DNA of 10,702 nucleotides from Alphaproteobacteria bacterium. Its GTDB lineage: Bacteria; Pseudomonadota; Alphaproteobacteria; Rhodobacterales; Rhodobacteraceae. The stretch covers positions 1 to 10,702 of the forward strand of contig JAJRUE010000200.1 of NCBI GenBank assembly GCA_024277955.1, read 5' to 3'. Below the pieces are notes generated by a model. It saw only the letters and a program-made list of their open reading frames with translations. It was not told the DNA's origin and searched no databases. Every line of letters starts with the position of its first letter. The stretch's first letter is position 1. Below, one piece after another: positions 1 to 6,509 of this stretch. Made by a program: the position numbers and the translations under genes.

Positions 1-947
1 CCGGCCAGCAAGCCCTTTTCCATCGCCGCCTGCAGCACCTCGGCCAGCACCGACACCGCCAGCGTGCGGGCGTCGCGCACCGATGGCACCAGCCCGATCG
101 GCCCGCGCAGCCGCGCCAGGCGATCGGCCGGAACCCCCATCGCCGCCAGTTCCAGGTGCCGCGCATCGCGGGCCCGGCGACTGCCCTGCGCGCCCACATA
201 GAAGGCATCGCTTTCCAGCGCGCGCGCCAGGATCGGCGGCTCAAGCTCGTGGTCGTGAAAGAACACGACGACCGCGCTCCAGGGGTCGGGGGCGGCGTCA
301 GAGGGCAACTCGATCACCTTCAGGTGGCGCAGATCGCAACCCGCGGCGCGGCCGAATTCCAGCGTTTCGCGGTCGGGCGAAAACAGCGTGCCTGGAAAGC
401 CCGCCGAGCGCACCAGGGCGGCGAAGGTGCTGGCCTCGGGGCCCTTGCCAAAGGTCAGGAACCGCAGTTCGGGCTGGAACGCCAGCACCACATGTTCGTC
501 GCGCCGGCCCGGCTTGGCCGCCGGTTCCAGCCGCATCGCGCCCGAGGTTTCGTCGATGACCAGCGCACAGGGTTTGCGTGCCGTCCGCCGTTCGGCCAAC
601 TGGCGCAGCACGACCGGGTCCGGTCGCGGCACCAGCAGGATGTCCAGCCCGCCGCCGCAGGGCAGGCGGATGTCGACAAAGGGCGACCCGCGCCCGTAGC
701 GAATGACGCGCGGCACGCCGGTTTTCAGGGTTTCGCGGCCATGCACGGCGATGTCGGCCTCGATACAGCCCGAAGACAAAGACCCCACCCGCCGCTTGTC
801 GCCCAGCACCGCCATCACCGCCCCGAACGGGCGGTAGGACGGGCCTTCGACGCCGACGATCACCGCCATCACGGCATCGTCCGGCTCTGAGACCAGCGCT
901 TCGATCGGGTCGCGCATCGGGCCTTGGGCGAGGATGTCGCCATTCAT
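1..947 (-). CDS. XdhC family molybdenum-cofactor maturation protein, 3' end outside the window
   Basis: The frame opens with ATG at 947, preceded by an AGGA ribosome-binding site about 9 bases upstream, and stays open for 315 codons to the window edge, so only the last residues are missing. Seen: an N-terminal XdhC domain with SSGC (Cys61) and LPCGGG (Cys97), the two conserved cysteines of the family, then a C-terminal Rossmann-like XdhC_C domain from FLTFGKGPE to GPIGLVPSVRDARTLAVS. Family knowledge: XdhC-type proteins bind molybdenum cofactor, promote its sulfuration and deliver it to xanthine dehydrogenase or related hydroxylases such as CO-dehydrogenase-like enzymes. No molybdoenzyme gene is visible, so the client enzyme is unknown. 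It may lie beyond base 1. The family is fairly sure from motifs; the exact partner is not. Confidence 0.85.
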   Translation of the reverse strand, partial: MNGDILAQGPMRDPIEALVSEPDDAVMAVIVGVEGPSYRPFGAVMAVLGDKRRVGSLSSGCIEADIAVHGRETLKTGVPRVIRYGRGSPFVDIRLPCGGGLDILLVPRPDPVVLRQLAERRTARKPCALVIDETSGAMRLEPAAKPGRRDEHVVLAFQPELRFLTFGKGPEASTFAALVRSAGFPGTLFSPDRETLEFGRAAGCDLRHLKVIELPSDAAPDPWSAVVVFFHDHELEPPILARALESDAFYVGAQGSRRARDARHLELAAMGVPADRLARLRGPIGLVPSVRDARTLAVSVLAEVLQAAMEKGLLA

Positions 948-1081
948 CGCAAGGGATCCTTTCCTGCCGGCCGAACAGCCGGGTCACGCCGGGCAGTTTC
1001 AACCGAAGCGGCGCGCTTGGCAAGCCACGCGGCCGCCGGTGCGCGGCGCGCCTTCACGGCAGGATCATCGGGCGGGGAATA

Positions 1082-1157
<76 letters not shown>

Positions 1158-1167
1158 ATCGGCGCGG

Positions 1168-1196
1168 AAAATTGGCTTTTGGCCCGGCAATGTCAA
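1168..1196 (-). promoter_or_regulatory. Likely promoter of tRNA-Ala
   Basis: A perfect -35 hexamer TTGACA (1191-1196, minus strand) is followed by a 17-base spacer and a weak -10 AATTTT (1168-1173), ending 10 bases before the tRNA's first base. Placement directly between the trxC stop codon and the tRNA fits an independent tRNA promoter. A strong -35 with a weak -10 is common in alphaproteobacteria. The -10 matches TATAAT in only three positions. Confidence 0.5.
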
Positions 1197-1202
1197 GCGG
1201 TT

Positions 1203-1646
1203 TCAGACACCTTTGACGTTTGTCCGCACAAAAGTTTCGATATCTTTCGCCGGGCGGGCGCCGGGCAGGCGGGCGACCTCTTTGCCCTTGTGGAACAGGA
1301 TCAGCAGCGGGATGCCGCGGATGCCGCGTTCCATCGACACCTTGGGGTAATCCTCGGTGTTGATCTTGGCAAAACGCACCTTGGGGGCAAGCGCCTGGGC
1401 CGCGCGGGCGAATTCCGGCGCCATCATCCGGCAGGGGCCGCACCAGGGGGCCCAGAAATCGACGATCAGCGGCAGATCGTCGGCCTTGATCATCTTTTTG
1501 AGCGTCGCGGGTTCCAGTTCGGCAACCTTGCCGTCGGCAAGGCGCGCCCCGCAGGTGCCGCATTTCGGCCCGGCCGAGATCTTGTCACGCGCCACGCGGT
1601 TGACTTGCCCGCATTGGGCACAGGTCAGTTTGACTGCTTCGGCCAT
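1203..1646 (-). CDS. trxC: Thioredoxin 2 (zinc-finger thioredoxin TrxC)
   Basis: Cytoplasmic dithiol-disulfide oxidoreductase of 147 residues. An N-terminal zinc-ribbon segment has two CxxC pairs (Cys9/Cys12 and Cys29/Cys32), the mark of TrxC as opposed to TrxA. A thioredoxin fold follows, with the active site WCGPC at 68-72 inside VDFWAPWCGPC and the cis-proline at Pro113 (GIPLLILF). Length is normal for the family (about 140-150). The ATG at 1646 has an AGGAG ribosome-binding site 6 bases upstream. Family knowledge: TrxC reduces ribonucleotide reductase and other proteins, is reduced by thioredoxin reductase, and its zinc site responds to oxidative stress. It has its own promoter and sits 67 bases after the broken thpR on the same strand. 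Confidence 0.96.
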   Translation of the reverse strand: MAEAVKLTCAQCGQVNRVARDKISAGPKCGTCGARLADGKVAELEPATLKKMIKADDLPLIVDFWAPWCGPCRMMAPEFARAAQALAPKVRFAKINTEDYPKVSMERGIRGIPLLILFHKGKEVARLPGARPAKDIETFVRTNVKGV

Positions 1647-1675
1647 GGGCCTCTCCTTTCAAATTCGTCTTTCGG

Positions 1676-1703
1676 AATATAATCGGGCGGGTCCGGGTTT
1701 CAA
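1676..1703 (-). promoter_or_regulatory. Sigma-70-type promoter of trxC
   Basis: On the minus strand TTGAAA (1698-1703) and TATATT (1676-1681) are each five of six matches to the -35 and -10 consensus, with a 16-base spacer. The expected start of transcription near 1668-1670 gives a leader of about 20-25 bases carrying the AGGAG site of trxC. It overlaps no gene, lying wholly in the gap between thpR and trxC. Confidence 0.6.
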
Positions 1704-1713
1704 TGGGCGCGGA

Positions 1714-2256
1714 TCAGAGCAGCGGATAGCGGGCCAGCACATCGTGGCGCGCACCCTCGGGGCGCAGGGTCGACTGGTACAGAGTAAAGGTTTCGGCGCG
1801 AAACGGTGGCGGGCGAAAAGCGGCGTGGGCGGCGATGAATTGGGCCAGCCGGGCGGTGTCGCCGGGGCGCAGATCGCGCGAAAACCGGGCCAGGGTGACA
1901 TGCGGGTGGTAGCGTTCATGCGGGGTTTCAAGCCCGGCGCGGCGCATGGCAGACCGGATGCGCTTGCGCAGGGCCGACAGATCGCGGTTCGCGGCCACAT
2001 CGGAAAACAGCACCCGCGGGGCCTGCTTGCCGAAACTGCCGAGCCCCGACAGCTGCACGTCGAATGCCGGCGCGCGCAGGTCGCTCAGCTAGTGGTGCAG
2101 CGCCTCGAGGGCGTCGTCGCGGCATTCCCCGAGAAAGGCCAGCGTCAGGTGCAGCGTGTCGCGCGGGGCGGCGCGCCCAAAGGGCAGGCGGCGTTGCAGC
2201 TGTTCCAGGTTGTCCAGAAGAGCGTCGGGCAGGGGCAGGGCGATGAAGGCGCGCAT
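1714..2256 (-). pseudogene. thpR: RNA 2',3'-cyclic phosphodiesterase (LigT/ThpR family), interrupted by an in-frame stop
   Basis: Reading from ATG 2256 to TGA 1714 gives 181 codons, the normal length for ThpR, but codon 56 is TAG (2089-2091). The frame does not change across it. Both catalytic HxT motifs of the 2H phosphoesterase fold survive, one on each side: HLTLAFLG (His36, Thr38) and HPHVTLARF (His119, Thr121). The linking part LSDLRAPAFDVQLSGLG is typical of the family. Thus a single base change (for example GAG or CAG to TAG) would explain the break. Family knowledge: ThpR hydrolyses 2',3'-cyclic phosphate RNA ends and shows 2'-5' ligase activity in vitro. The start has no purine-rich ribosome-binding site; only 9 bases separate it from the inverted-repeat element. 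Alternatives are a sequencing error, or restart at GTG 2058, which would lack the first HxT motif. Confidence 0.85.
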
Positions 2257-2265
2257 GGGGGTAGT

Positions 2266-2454
2266 CCAGGTCACATACCCATTAACCCTGCGCCACTGGT
2301 TTGACAAATTTTTTGTGTGACGTCGCCACGCAGAAAATCCGTCAAATCCGAAGGACGCGATTGCTGCTTCATCTCAGCGGCCCGGCGCGCGCCGAACCCC
2401 TGAGCTATTGCAGCAATCGCCCAGTGGCACAGGGTTAATGGGTATGTGACCTGG
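2266..2454. repeat. 189-bp element with 34-bp terminal inverted repeats and internal hairpins (MITE-like)
   Basis: Left arm 2266-2299 and right arm 2421-2454 are inverted copies with one mismatch in 34. Inside lies a second, non-concentric inverted repeat of 11 perfect bases (2357-2367 with 2410-2420). It continues imperfectly (CTCAG at 2373-2377 with CTGAG at 2400-2404) to a perfect 12-bp palindrome CGGCGCGCGCCG centred at 2388.5. On the left, TTTGAC 2300-2305 and GTCAAA 2341-2346 form a further small arm around an AT-rich patch. The strand would thus fold as a long stem with two branches. It fills most of the gap between malK and thpR. No clear target-site duplication and no transposase are seen, so a MITE is likely but not proved; a structured RNA or bidirectional transcription barrier is possible. 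Confidence 0.8.
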
Positions 2455-2490
2455 GGCCTTGTCGCGCCGGGGTGAACCGGCATGGCCCGA

Positions 2491-3594
2491 TCAGATTCGC
2501 TGGCCGCTGGCGGGGTCGAAGAACGACAACCGGTCGGCATCGGCGCGAAACCCCACCGGGGTGCCGCGTGCGCCGGCGAACCGGCCGGGGGTGCGGGCCG
2601 TGACGGTTACGCCGCCCAGCGCAAAGGACACATAGCTGTCGGCGCCGGTCATCTCGATCAGCGAAGGCACGACCTGAACCGCGCCGTCCTGGCCAAGCAC
2701 CATGTCTTCCGGCCGGATCCCGACGGTCACCCGGTCGCGGCCGCGCAGGGCGTCCAGCGGCGCCGGCAGGTCCAGCCGGTGACCGTCTCCGAAATCCAGC
2801 CGGCTGGCGTCCTGGACCGTTGCCGGCACCAGGTTCATCGGCGGCGAACCAATGAAATCGGCGACAAAGGTATTGGCGGGCCGGTCATAGATTTCTTCCG
2901 GCGTGCCGACCTGCTGGATCGCGCCATCCTTGAGCACCACGATGCGTGTCGCAAGCGTCATCGCTTCCACCTGATCATGGGTGACATAGACGATGCTGGC
3001 GGCGGTGGTTTCGTGCAACCGCTTGATTTCGGCGCGCATTTCGACCCGCAGCTTGGCGTCGAGATTGGACAGGGGTTCGTCGAACAGGAACAGCGCCGGA
3101 TCGCGCACCAGCGCGCGGCCCATCGCCACGCGCTGACGCTGGCCGCCGGACAGCTGCCCCGGCCGCCGGTCCAGAAGGTGCGATATCTGCAGCAGTTCGG
3201 CCACTTCGCCCACCCGCGCGGCGATCCGGTCGCGGGGGACGCGGCGGATCTTCATGCCAAAACCGATGTTTTCGGCAACACTCATCGTCGGGTAAAGCGC
3301 GTAGGACTGGAACACCATCGCAATGTCGCGGTCGCGCGGCGGCTCTTGCGTCACGTCCCGCCCGGCGATGAAGACCTGCCCGGTGCTGGCCTCTTCCAGC
3401 CCGGCGATGCAGTTGAGCAGCGTGGACTTGCCGCAGCCCGACGGCCCCACCAGCACCAGGAAATCGCCCTGGCGCATCTCCACGTCGATGGACTTCAGCA
3501 CCTCGATCGAGCCAAAGCTCTTGCCCAACGCGCGGATCTGCATGGCGGTGCCGGTGCCCGCCCCGGGGGTCATTCCGGCGGCGCTCATGTCCAT
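2491..3594 (-). CDS. malK: Maltose/maltodextrin ABC transporter ATP-binding protein MalK
   Basis: ATPase subunit (367 residues; E. coli MalK has 371) that drives the MalF-MalG channel from the cytoplasmic face. Seen: Walker A GPSGCGKST at 50-58, Q-loop Gln96 (MVFQSYALYP), signature LSGGQRQR from 148, Walker B LFLFDE at 168-173, D-loop SNLD 176-179, switch His206 (YVTHDQVEAM), then a C-terminal OB/TOBE domain with GIRPEDM, typical of the MalK/UgpC group. The ATG at 3594 has AGGAG 8 bases upstream and lies within the end of the regulator gene, a 10-base overlap. ATG 3588 and ATG 3543 are alternatives with poorer spacing. Overlap with the regulator suggests translational coupling, so regulator and ATPase are made together while the rest of the transporter is transcribed divergently. 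Substrate assignment comes from the adjacent malEFG, since MalK-type ATPases can be shared between sugar importers. Confidence 0.93.
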   Translation of the reverse strand: MDMSAAGMTPGAGTGTAMQIRALGKSFGSIEVLKSIDVEMRQGDFLVLVGPSGCGKSTLLNCIAGLEEASTGQVFIAGRDVTQEPPRDRDIAMVFQSYALYPTMSVAENIGFGMKIRRVPRDRIAARVGEVAELLQISHLLDRRPGQLSGGQRQRVAMGRALVRDPALFLFDEPLSNLDAKLRVEMRAEIKRLHETTAASIVYVTHDQVEAMTLATRIVVLKDGAIQQVGTPEEIYDRPANTFVADFIGSPPMNLVPATVQDASRLDFGDGHRLDLPAPLDALRGRDRVTVGIRPEDMVLGQDGAVQVVPSLIEMTGADSYVSFALGGVTVTARTPGRFAGARGTPVGFRADADRLSFFDPASGQRI

Positions 3595-4646
3595 GCGTCG
3601 GTCTCCTGGCTGGGGGCCGGGCCGGTCGAGCTGCGGATGATCAGCTCGGCAGGCACGGTGGTTTGCAAGCGGTCCACCGGCACCCCGGCCAGCAGGTCGA
3701 TCAGCTTGTCGGCCAGCGGCACGCAGCTTTCGCGCATCGGCGCCCGGGTGACCGTCAGGCTGGGCTGAAAGTTGATCGCCCGCAGTTCCGGCAGGGCGTC
3801 GTCATGGGCCATGATCGAAAGCTCGCCCGGCACGTCCAGCGACAGGTCGCGCGCCGCCTTCATCACCCCGGCGGCGATCAGGGTGGATGCGCAGATGATC
3901 GCGGTGGGCCGGGCCCCCAGACGCCCCGAAAGCGCCGCAAGCGCGCTGGTATAGCCGTAGTCTTCGGATGGCAGTCCGTGGAAGATGAATTCGGGCGGGG
4001 CGGTCAGCCCGCGCTCGGCCATGGCCGCGCGGAACCCGGCAAGCCGCTGTCCGGCAAAGGCAAATTCCGCATCGCCATTGATCAGCGCGATCCGCCGGTG
4101 GCCAAGATCGGTCAGCAGTTGCACCGATTGCGCCGCCACCGCCGGGTTGTCGATGTCGTAGAACGCGTAAGCCGGATCGTCGCTGTCGCGCCCGTGCACC
4201 ACGAAGGGCACGCCCTGTTCCTGAAGGAAAGAGATGCGCGAATCCCCCACCCGCGGCGCGTTCAGGATAAAGCCGTCCAGCGTGTTCTTGTCGATCAGCT
4301 TGCGGTAGGGCGCGACCGGATCGTCGCCCTGGCCGACCTGAAAGACCAGGTCGATGTCGCGTTCGGCAAGGCGCGATGACAGGCCGATCATGATCTCGAT
4401 GAACGACCGGTCCGATGTCAGGTCGGTGCCGCCGCACACCACCATCCCGACCATGCCCGAGCGCCCCGACACCAGTTTCTGCGCCAGCCGGTTGGGGCTG
4501 TAGTTCAGCGCGCGCGCGGTCTCCTCGACCAGGGTGCGGGTCCTGGCGTTGACCTCGGGAAAGCCGTTCAGCGCCCGGCTGACGGTGGCGACCGACAGGC
4601 CGGTTTTCTGGCTGATGTCCTTGAGTGTCGCCAAGGTGGGTACCAC
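3585..4646 (-). CDS. LacI-family transcriptional regulator of the maltose locus
   Basis: A 353-residue regulator with an N-terminal helix-turn-helix (TLKDISQKTGLSVATVSRALNG, about residues 7-28), hinge helix region (NRLAQKLVSGRSG) and a periplasmic-binding-like sugar sensor domain to the C-terminus. Family knowledge: such proteins bind CG-centred palindromes and usually release DNA on binding the sugar. The gene is divergent from the glucosidase-malEFG operon and overlaps malK, so it very probably controls both. The effector (maltose, maltodextrin or a derivative) is inference. Start choice: GTG 4646 is the earliest possible because an in-frame TAA lies 9 bases upstream; TTG 4634 would give the more usual MATLKDI beginning. 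Neither has a visible ribosome-binding site. A palindrome AAACGTTT abuts the GTG. The gene resembles AglR/MalR-type regulators but I cannot name it safely. Confidence 0.92.
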   Translation of the reverse strand: MVPTLATLKDISQKTGLSVATVSRALNGFPEVNARTRTLVEETARALNYSPNRLAQKLVSGRSGMVGMVVCGGTDLTSDRSFIEIMIGLSSRLAERDIDLVFQVGQGDDPVAPYRKLIDKNTLDGFILNAPRVGDSRISFLQEQGVPFVVHGRDSDDPAYAFYDIDNPAVAAQSVQLLTDLGHRRIALINGDAEFAFAGQRLAGFRAAMAERGLTAPPEFIFHGLPSEDYGYTSALAALSGRLGARPTAIICASTLIAAGVMKAARDLSLDVPGELSIMAHDDALPELRAINFQPSLTVTRAPMRESCVPLADKLIDLLAGVPVDRLQTTVPAELIIRSSTGPAPSQETDAWT

Positions 4647-4654
4647 AAACGTTT
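4647..4654. promoter_or_regulatory. Probable LacI-type operator at the regulator's start codon
   Basis: The perfect palindrome AAACGTTT lies immediately before the GTG start of the regulator. It shares its core with AAAACGTTTT at 4755-4764 on the other side of the same intergenic region. CG-centred palindromes are the normal targets of LacI-family proteins. A -35-like TTGACG (4696-4701, minus strand) lies upstream with no good -10, so bound protein would sit near the start of transcription and could repress the regulator and malK. Confidence 0.55.
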
Positions 4655-4742
4655 AAATTTCAGATCTTACTACTAAGAGCATGGCCGGTGAAAATCGTCA
4701 ATACCCCAAGCTAGATACGGAAAAAATTGCCACGATGGAAAG

Positions 4743-4775
4743 AAAATCGTTTTCAAAACGTTTTAAATCGATTTA
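4743..4775. promoter_or_regulatory. Cluster of three CG-centred palindromes, probable operators of the glucosidase-malEFG operon
   Basis: Three sites stand side by side: an imperfect AAATCGTTTT-like site centred at 4748/4749, the perfect AAAACGTTTT at 4755-4764 (centre 4759/4760), and the perfect 12-mer TAAATCGATTTA at 4764-4775 (centre 4769/4770). Centres are 11 and 10 bases apart, close to one DNA turn. The cluster ends 50 bases before the glucosidase ATG. I could not identify a convincing -35/-10 pair for the plus-strand operon; TTGCCA at 4727-4732 is a possible -35 whose -10 would fall inside the cluster. Confidence 0.6.
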
Positions 4776-4825
4776 GATCGCCCTGCGAATTCACCCGAAT
4801 CGGGCAACAGGGAAAGTGACCGCAA

Positions 4826-6505
4826 ATGGATGATTGGTGGCGCCGGGCCGTGATCTATCAGATCTACCCAAGGTCGTTTCAGGACGACAATGGCGACGGC
4901 GTCGGCGATCTGCGCGGCATCACACGGCGGCTGGATCATGTCGCTTCGCTCGGGGTGGATGCGATCTGGCTGTCGCCGTTCTTCACCTCGCCCATGGCCG
5001 ACATGGGCTATGATGTGGCCGATTATTGCGACGTGGATCCGCTCTTTGGGGACATGGCCGATTTCGATGCCCTGGTGGCGCGGGCCCATGCGCTGGGGCT
5101 CAAGGTGATCATCGACCAGGTGCTGTCGCACAGTTCCGACCGGCACCCCTATTTCGCCGAAAGCCGCCGCAGCCGCGACAATGGTTTCGCCGACTGGTAT
5201 GTCTGGGCCGACCCCAGGCCAGACGGCACCCCGCCCAACAACTGGCTGTCGGTCTTTGGCGGCCCCGCCTGGACGTGGGAGCCTCGCCGCCGTCAGTATT
5301 ACATGCACAATTTCCTGGCCGAGCAGCCGGATCTCAACCTGCACAACCCGCAGGTTCAGGACTGGCTGCTGGAAACCATGCGGTTCTGGCTGGAACGCGG
5401 TGTGGACGGGTTCCGGCTGGATACGGTGAATTTCTACATGCACGATCCGCTGCTGCGCGACAATCCGCCCGCCGACCATCCGCCCGGGCAGATCCCGTCG
5501 GAAACCTACGGCATGCAGGACCACATCCATTCCAAGACCCAGCCGGAAAACATCGCCTTTCTGCAGCGCATGCGGGCGCTGACCGACCGCTACGCGGCGC
5601 GCTGCATGGTGGGCGAAGTGGGCGAGGGGCGGCGCGCGATGCAGGTGATGGCCGACTACACCCGCGGCAATGACCGGCTGCACATGGCCTATTCCTTTGA
5701 CATGCTCAGCCCAGATTTCAGCGCCGCGCATTTTCGCAGCCGGATCGAGACGTTTTTCGAAAACGCCCCCGACGGCTGGCCCTGCTGGTCGTTTTCCAAC
5801 CATGACGTTGAACGCCATGTGACCCGCTGGCAACCCCATGCGGCCAGCAGCGACGGGCTGGCCAAGCAGGCGATCGCCATGCTGACCGCCTTTCAGGGCA
5901 CCATCGGCATCTACCAGGGCGAAGAGCTGGGGCTGGAACAGAGCGTTCTGGACTACGGCGAGCTGACCGACCCGCCCGGCATCCGGTTCTGGCCGGAAAT
6001 CAAGGGCCGCGACGGTTGCCGCACGCCGATGGTCTGGGACGCCGATCAACCGCATGCGGGCTTCAGCACCGCCCGGCCCTGGCTGCCGGTCAAACCGCCG
6101 CAGGCGGCGCGCGCGGTGGCCGGGCAGGAACAGGCCAATACCTCGGTGCTGCACGCCTACCGGGCGGCGCTGGCCTTTCGGCGGGCGCGCAAGGAACTGA
6201 CCCGCGGCGACACGCGCTTTCTGGACGGGCCGGAACCGGTCCTGGCCTTTCACCGCGCCTGCGACGGGCGGGTGCTGACCTGTGTTTTCAACCTTTCTCC
6301 GGGGCCGGTTGCGGTGGTCCTGGAGCGCGCCGGCAAACTCACCGGCCCGAACCAAGCCGCAAATCTGAACGGAACTGCCCTGCATCTGGGCGCAAACGGC
6401 TTTGCCTATCTGGAACCTGACGGCCCCCCCGCCCGAAGTTTCCGGATCGACGGGGCCGATCAACCTGCCGTGCATGGCGCGGCGAACAAGGACACCGGGA
6501 GGTAA
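4826..6505 (+). CDS. aglA: GH13 alpha-glucosidase (maltodextrin-hydrolysing, cytoplasmic)
   Basis: A 559-residue glycoside hydrolase family 13 enzyme without a signal peptide, so it acts in the cytoplasm on imported sugar. It starts WWRRAVIYQIYPRSF and has a calcium-type loop at Asp20-Asp28 (DDNGDGVGD). Conserved regions: I, IIDQVLSH (Asp97, His102); II, GFRLDTVN with nucleophile Asp199; III, VGEVGEG with acid/base Glu264; IV, FSNHDVER with His326-Asp327; plus QPDLNLHNP. Thr200 directly after the nucleophile is, in this family, associated with alpha-1,4 rather than alpha-1,6 specificity, where Val is usual. Length and layout match alphaproteobacterial AglA-type enzymes (probably subfamily GH13_23). 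It is the first gene of the operon, with AGGGA upstream of the ATG. Its TAA overlaps the malE ribosome-binding region. The symbol follows the rhizobial homologue; malto-oligosaccharide use is inferred from the transporter. Confidence 0.92.
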   Translation: MDDWWRRAVIYQIYPRSFQDDNGDGVGDLRGITRRLDHVASLGVDAIWLSPFFTSPMADMGYDVADYCDVDPLFGDMADFDALVARAHALGLKVIIDQVLSHSSDRHPYFAESRRSRDNGFADWYVWADPRPDGTPPNNWLSVFGGPAWTWEPRRRQYYMHNFLAEQPDLNLHNPQVQDWLLETMRFWLERGVDGFRLDTVNFYMHDPLLRDNPPADHPPGQIPSETYGMQDHIHSKTQPENIAFLQRMRALTDRYAARCMVGEVGEGRRAMQVMADYTRGNDRLHMAYSFDMLSPDFSAAHFRSRIETFFENAPDGWPCWSFSNHDVERHVTRWQPHAASSDGLAKQAIAMLTAFQGTIGIYQGEELGLEQSVLDYGELTDPPGIRFWPEIKGRDGCRTPMVWDADQPHAGFSTARPWLPVKPPQAARAVAGQEQANTSVLHAYRAALAFRRARKELTRGDTRFLDGPEPVLAFHRACDGRVLTCVFNLSPGPVAVVLERAGKLTGPNQAANLNGTALHLGANGFAYLEPDGPPARSFRIDGADQPAVHGAANKDTGR

Positions 6506-6509
6506 CATA

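Noticed and set aside
298..1023. A 241-codon frame overlapping the XdhC gene on the same strand
   Set aside because: It is out of frame with the XdhC motifs, rich in Arg, Gly, Ala and Pro, and has no family resemblance.
2301..2329. Perfect TTGACA hexamer inside the inverted-repeat element as a promoter
   Set aside because: No -10-like sequence lies 16-18 bases downstream, and no gene follows in that direction.
2466..2481. Small GCCGG/CCGGC hairpin after malK as a terminator
   Set aside because: The stem is only 5 bp and no T-run follows on the minus strand.
2271..2540. An 89-residue open frame on the minus strand across the inverted-repeat element and the malK end
   Set aside because: It runs through both repeat arms and overlaps malK in another frame, has no ribosome-binding site and no recognisable domain. 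It is best seen as chance.
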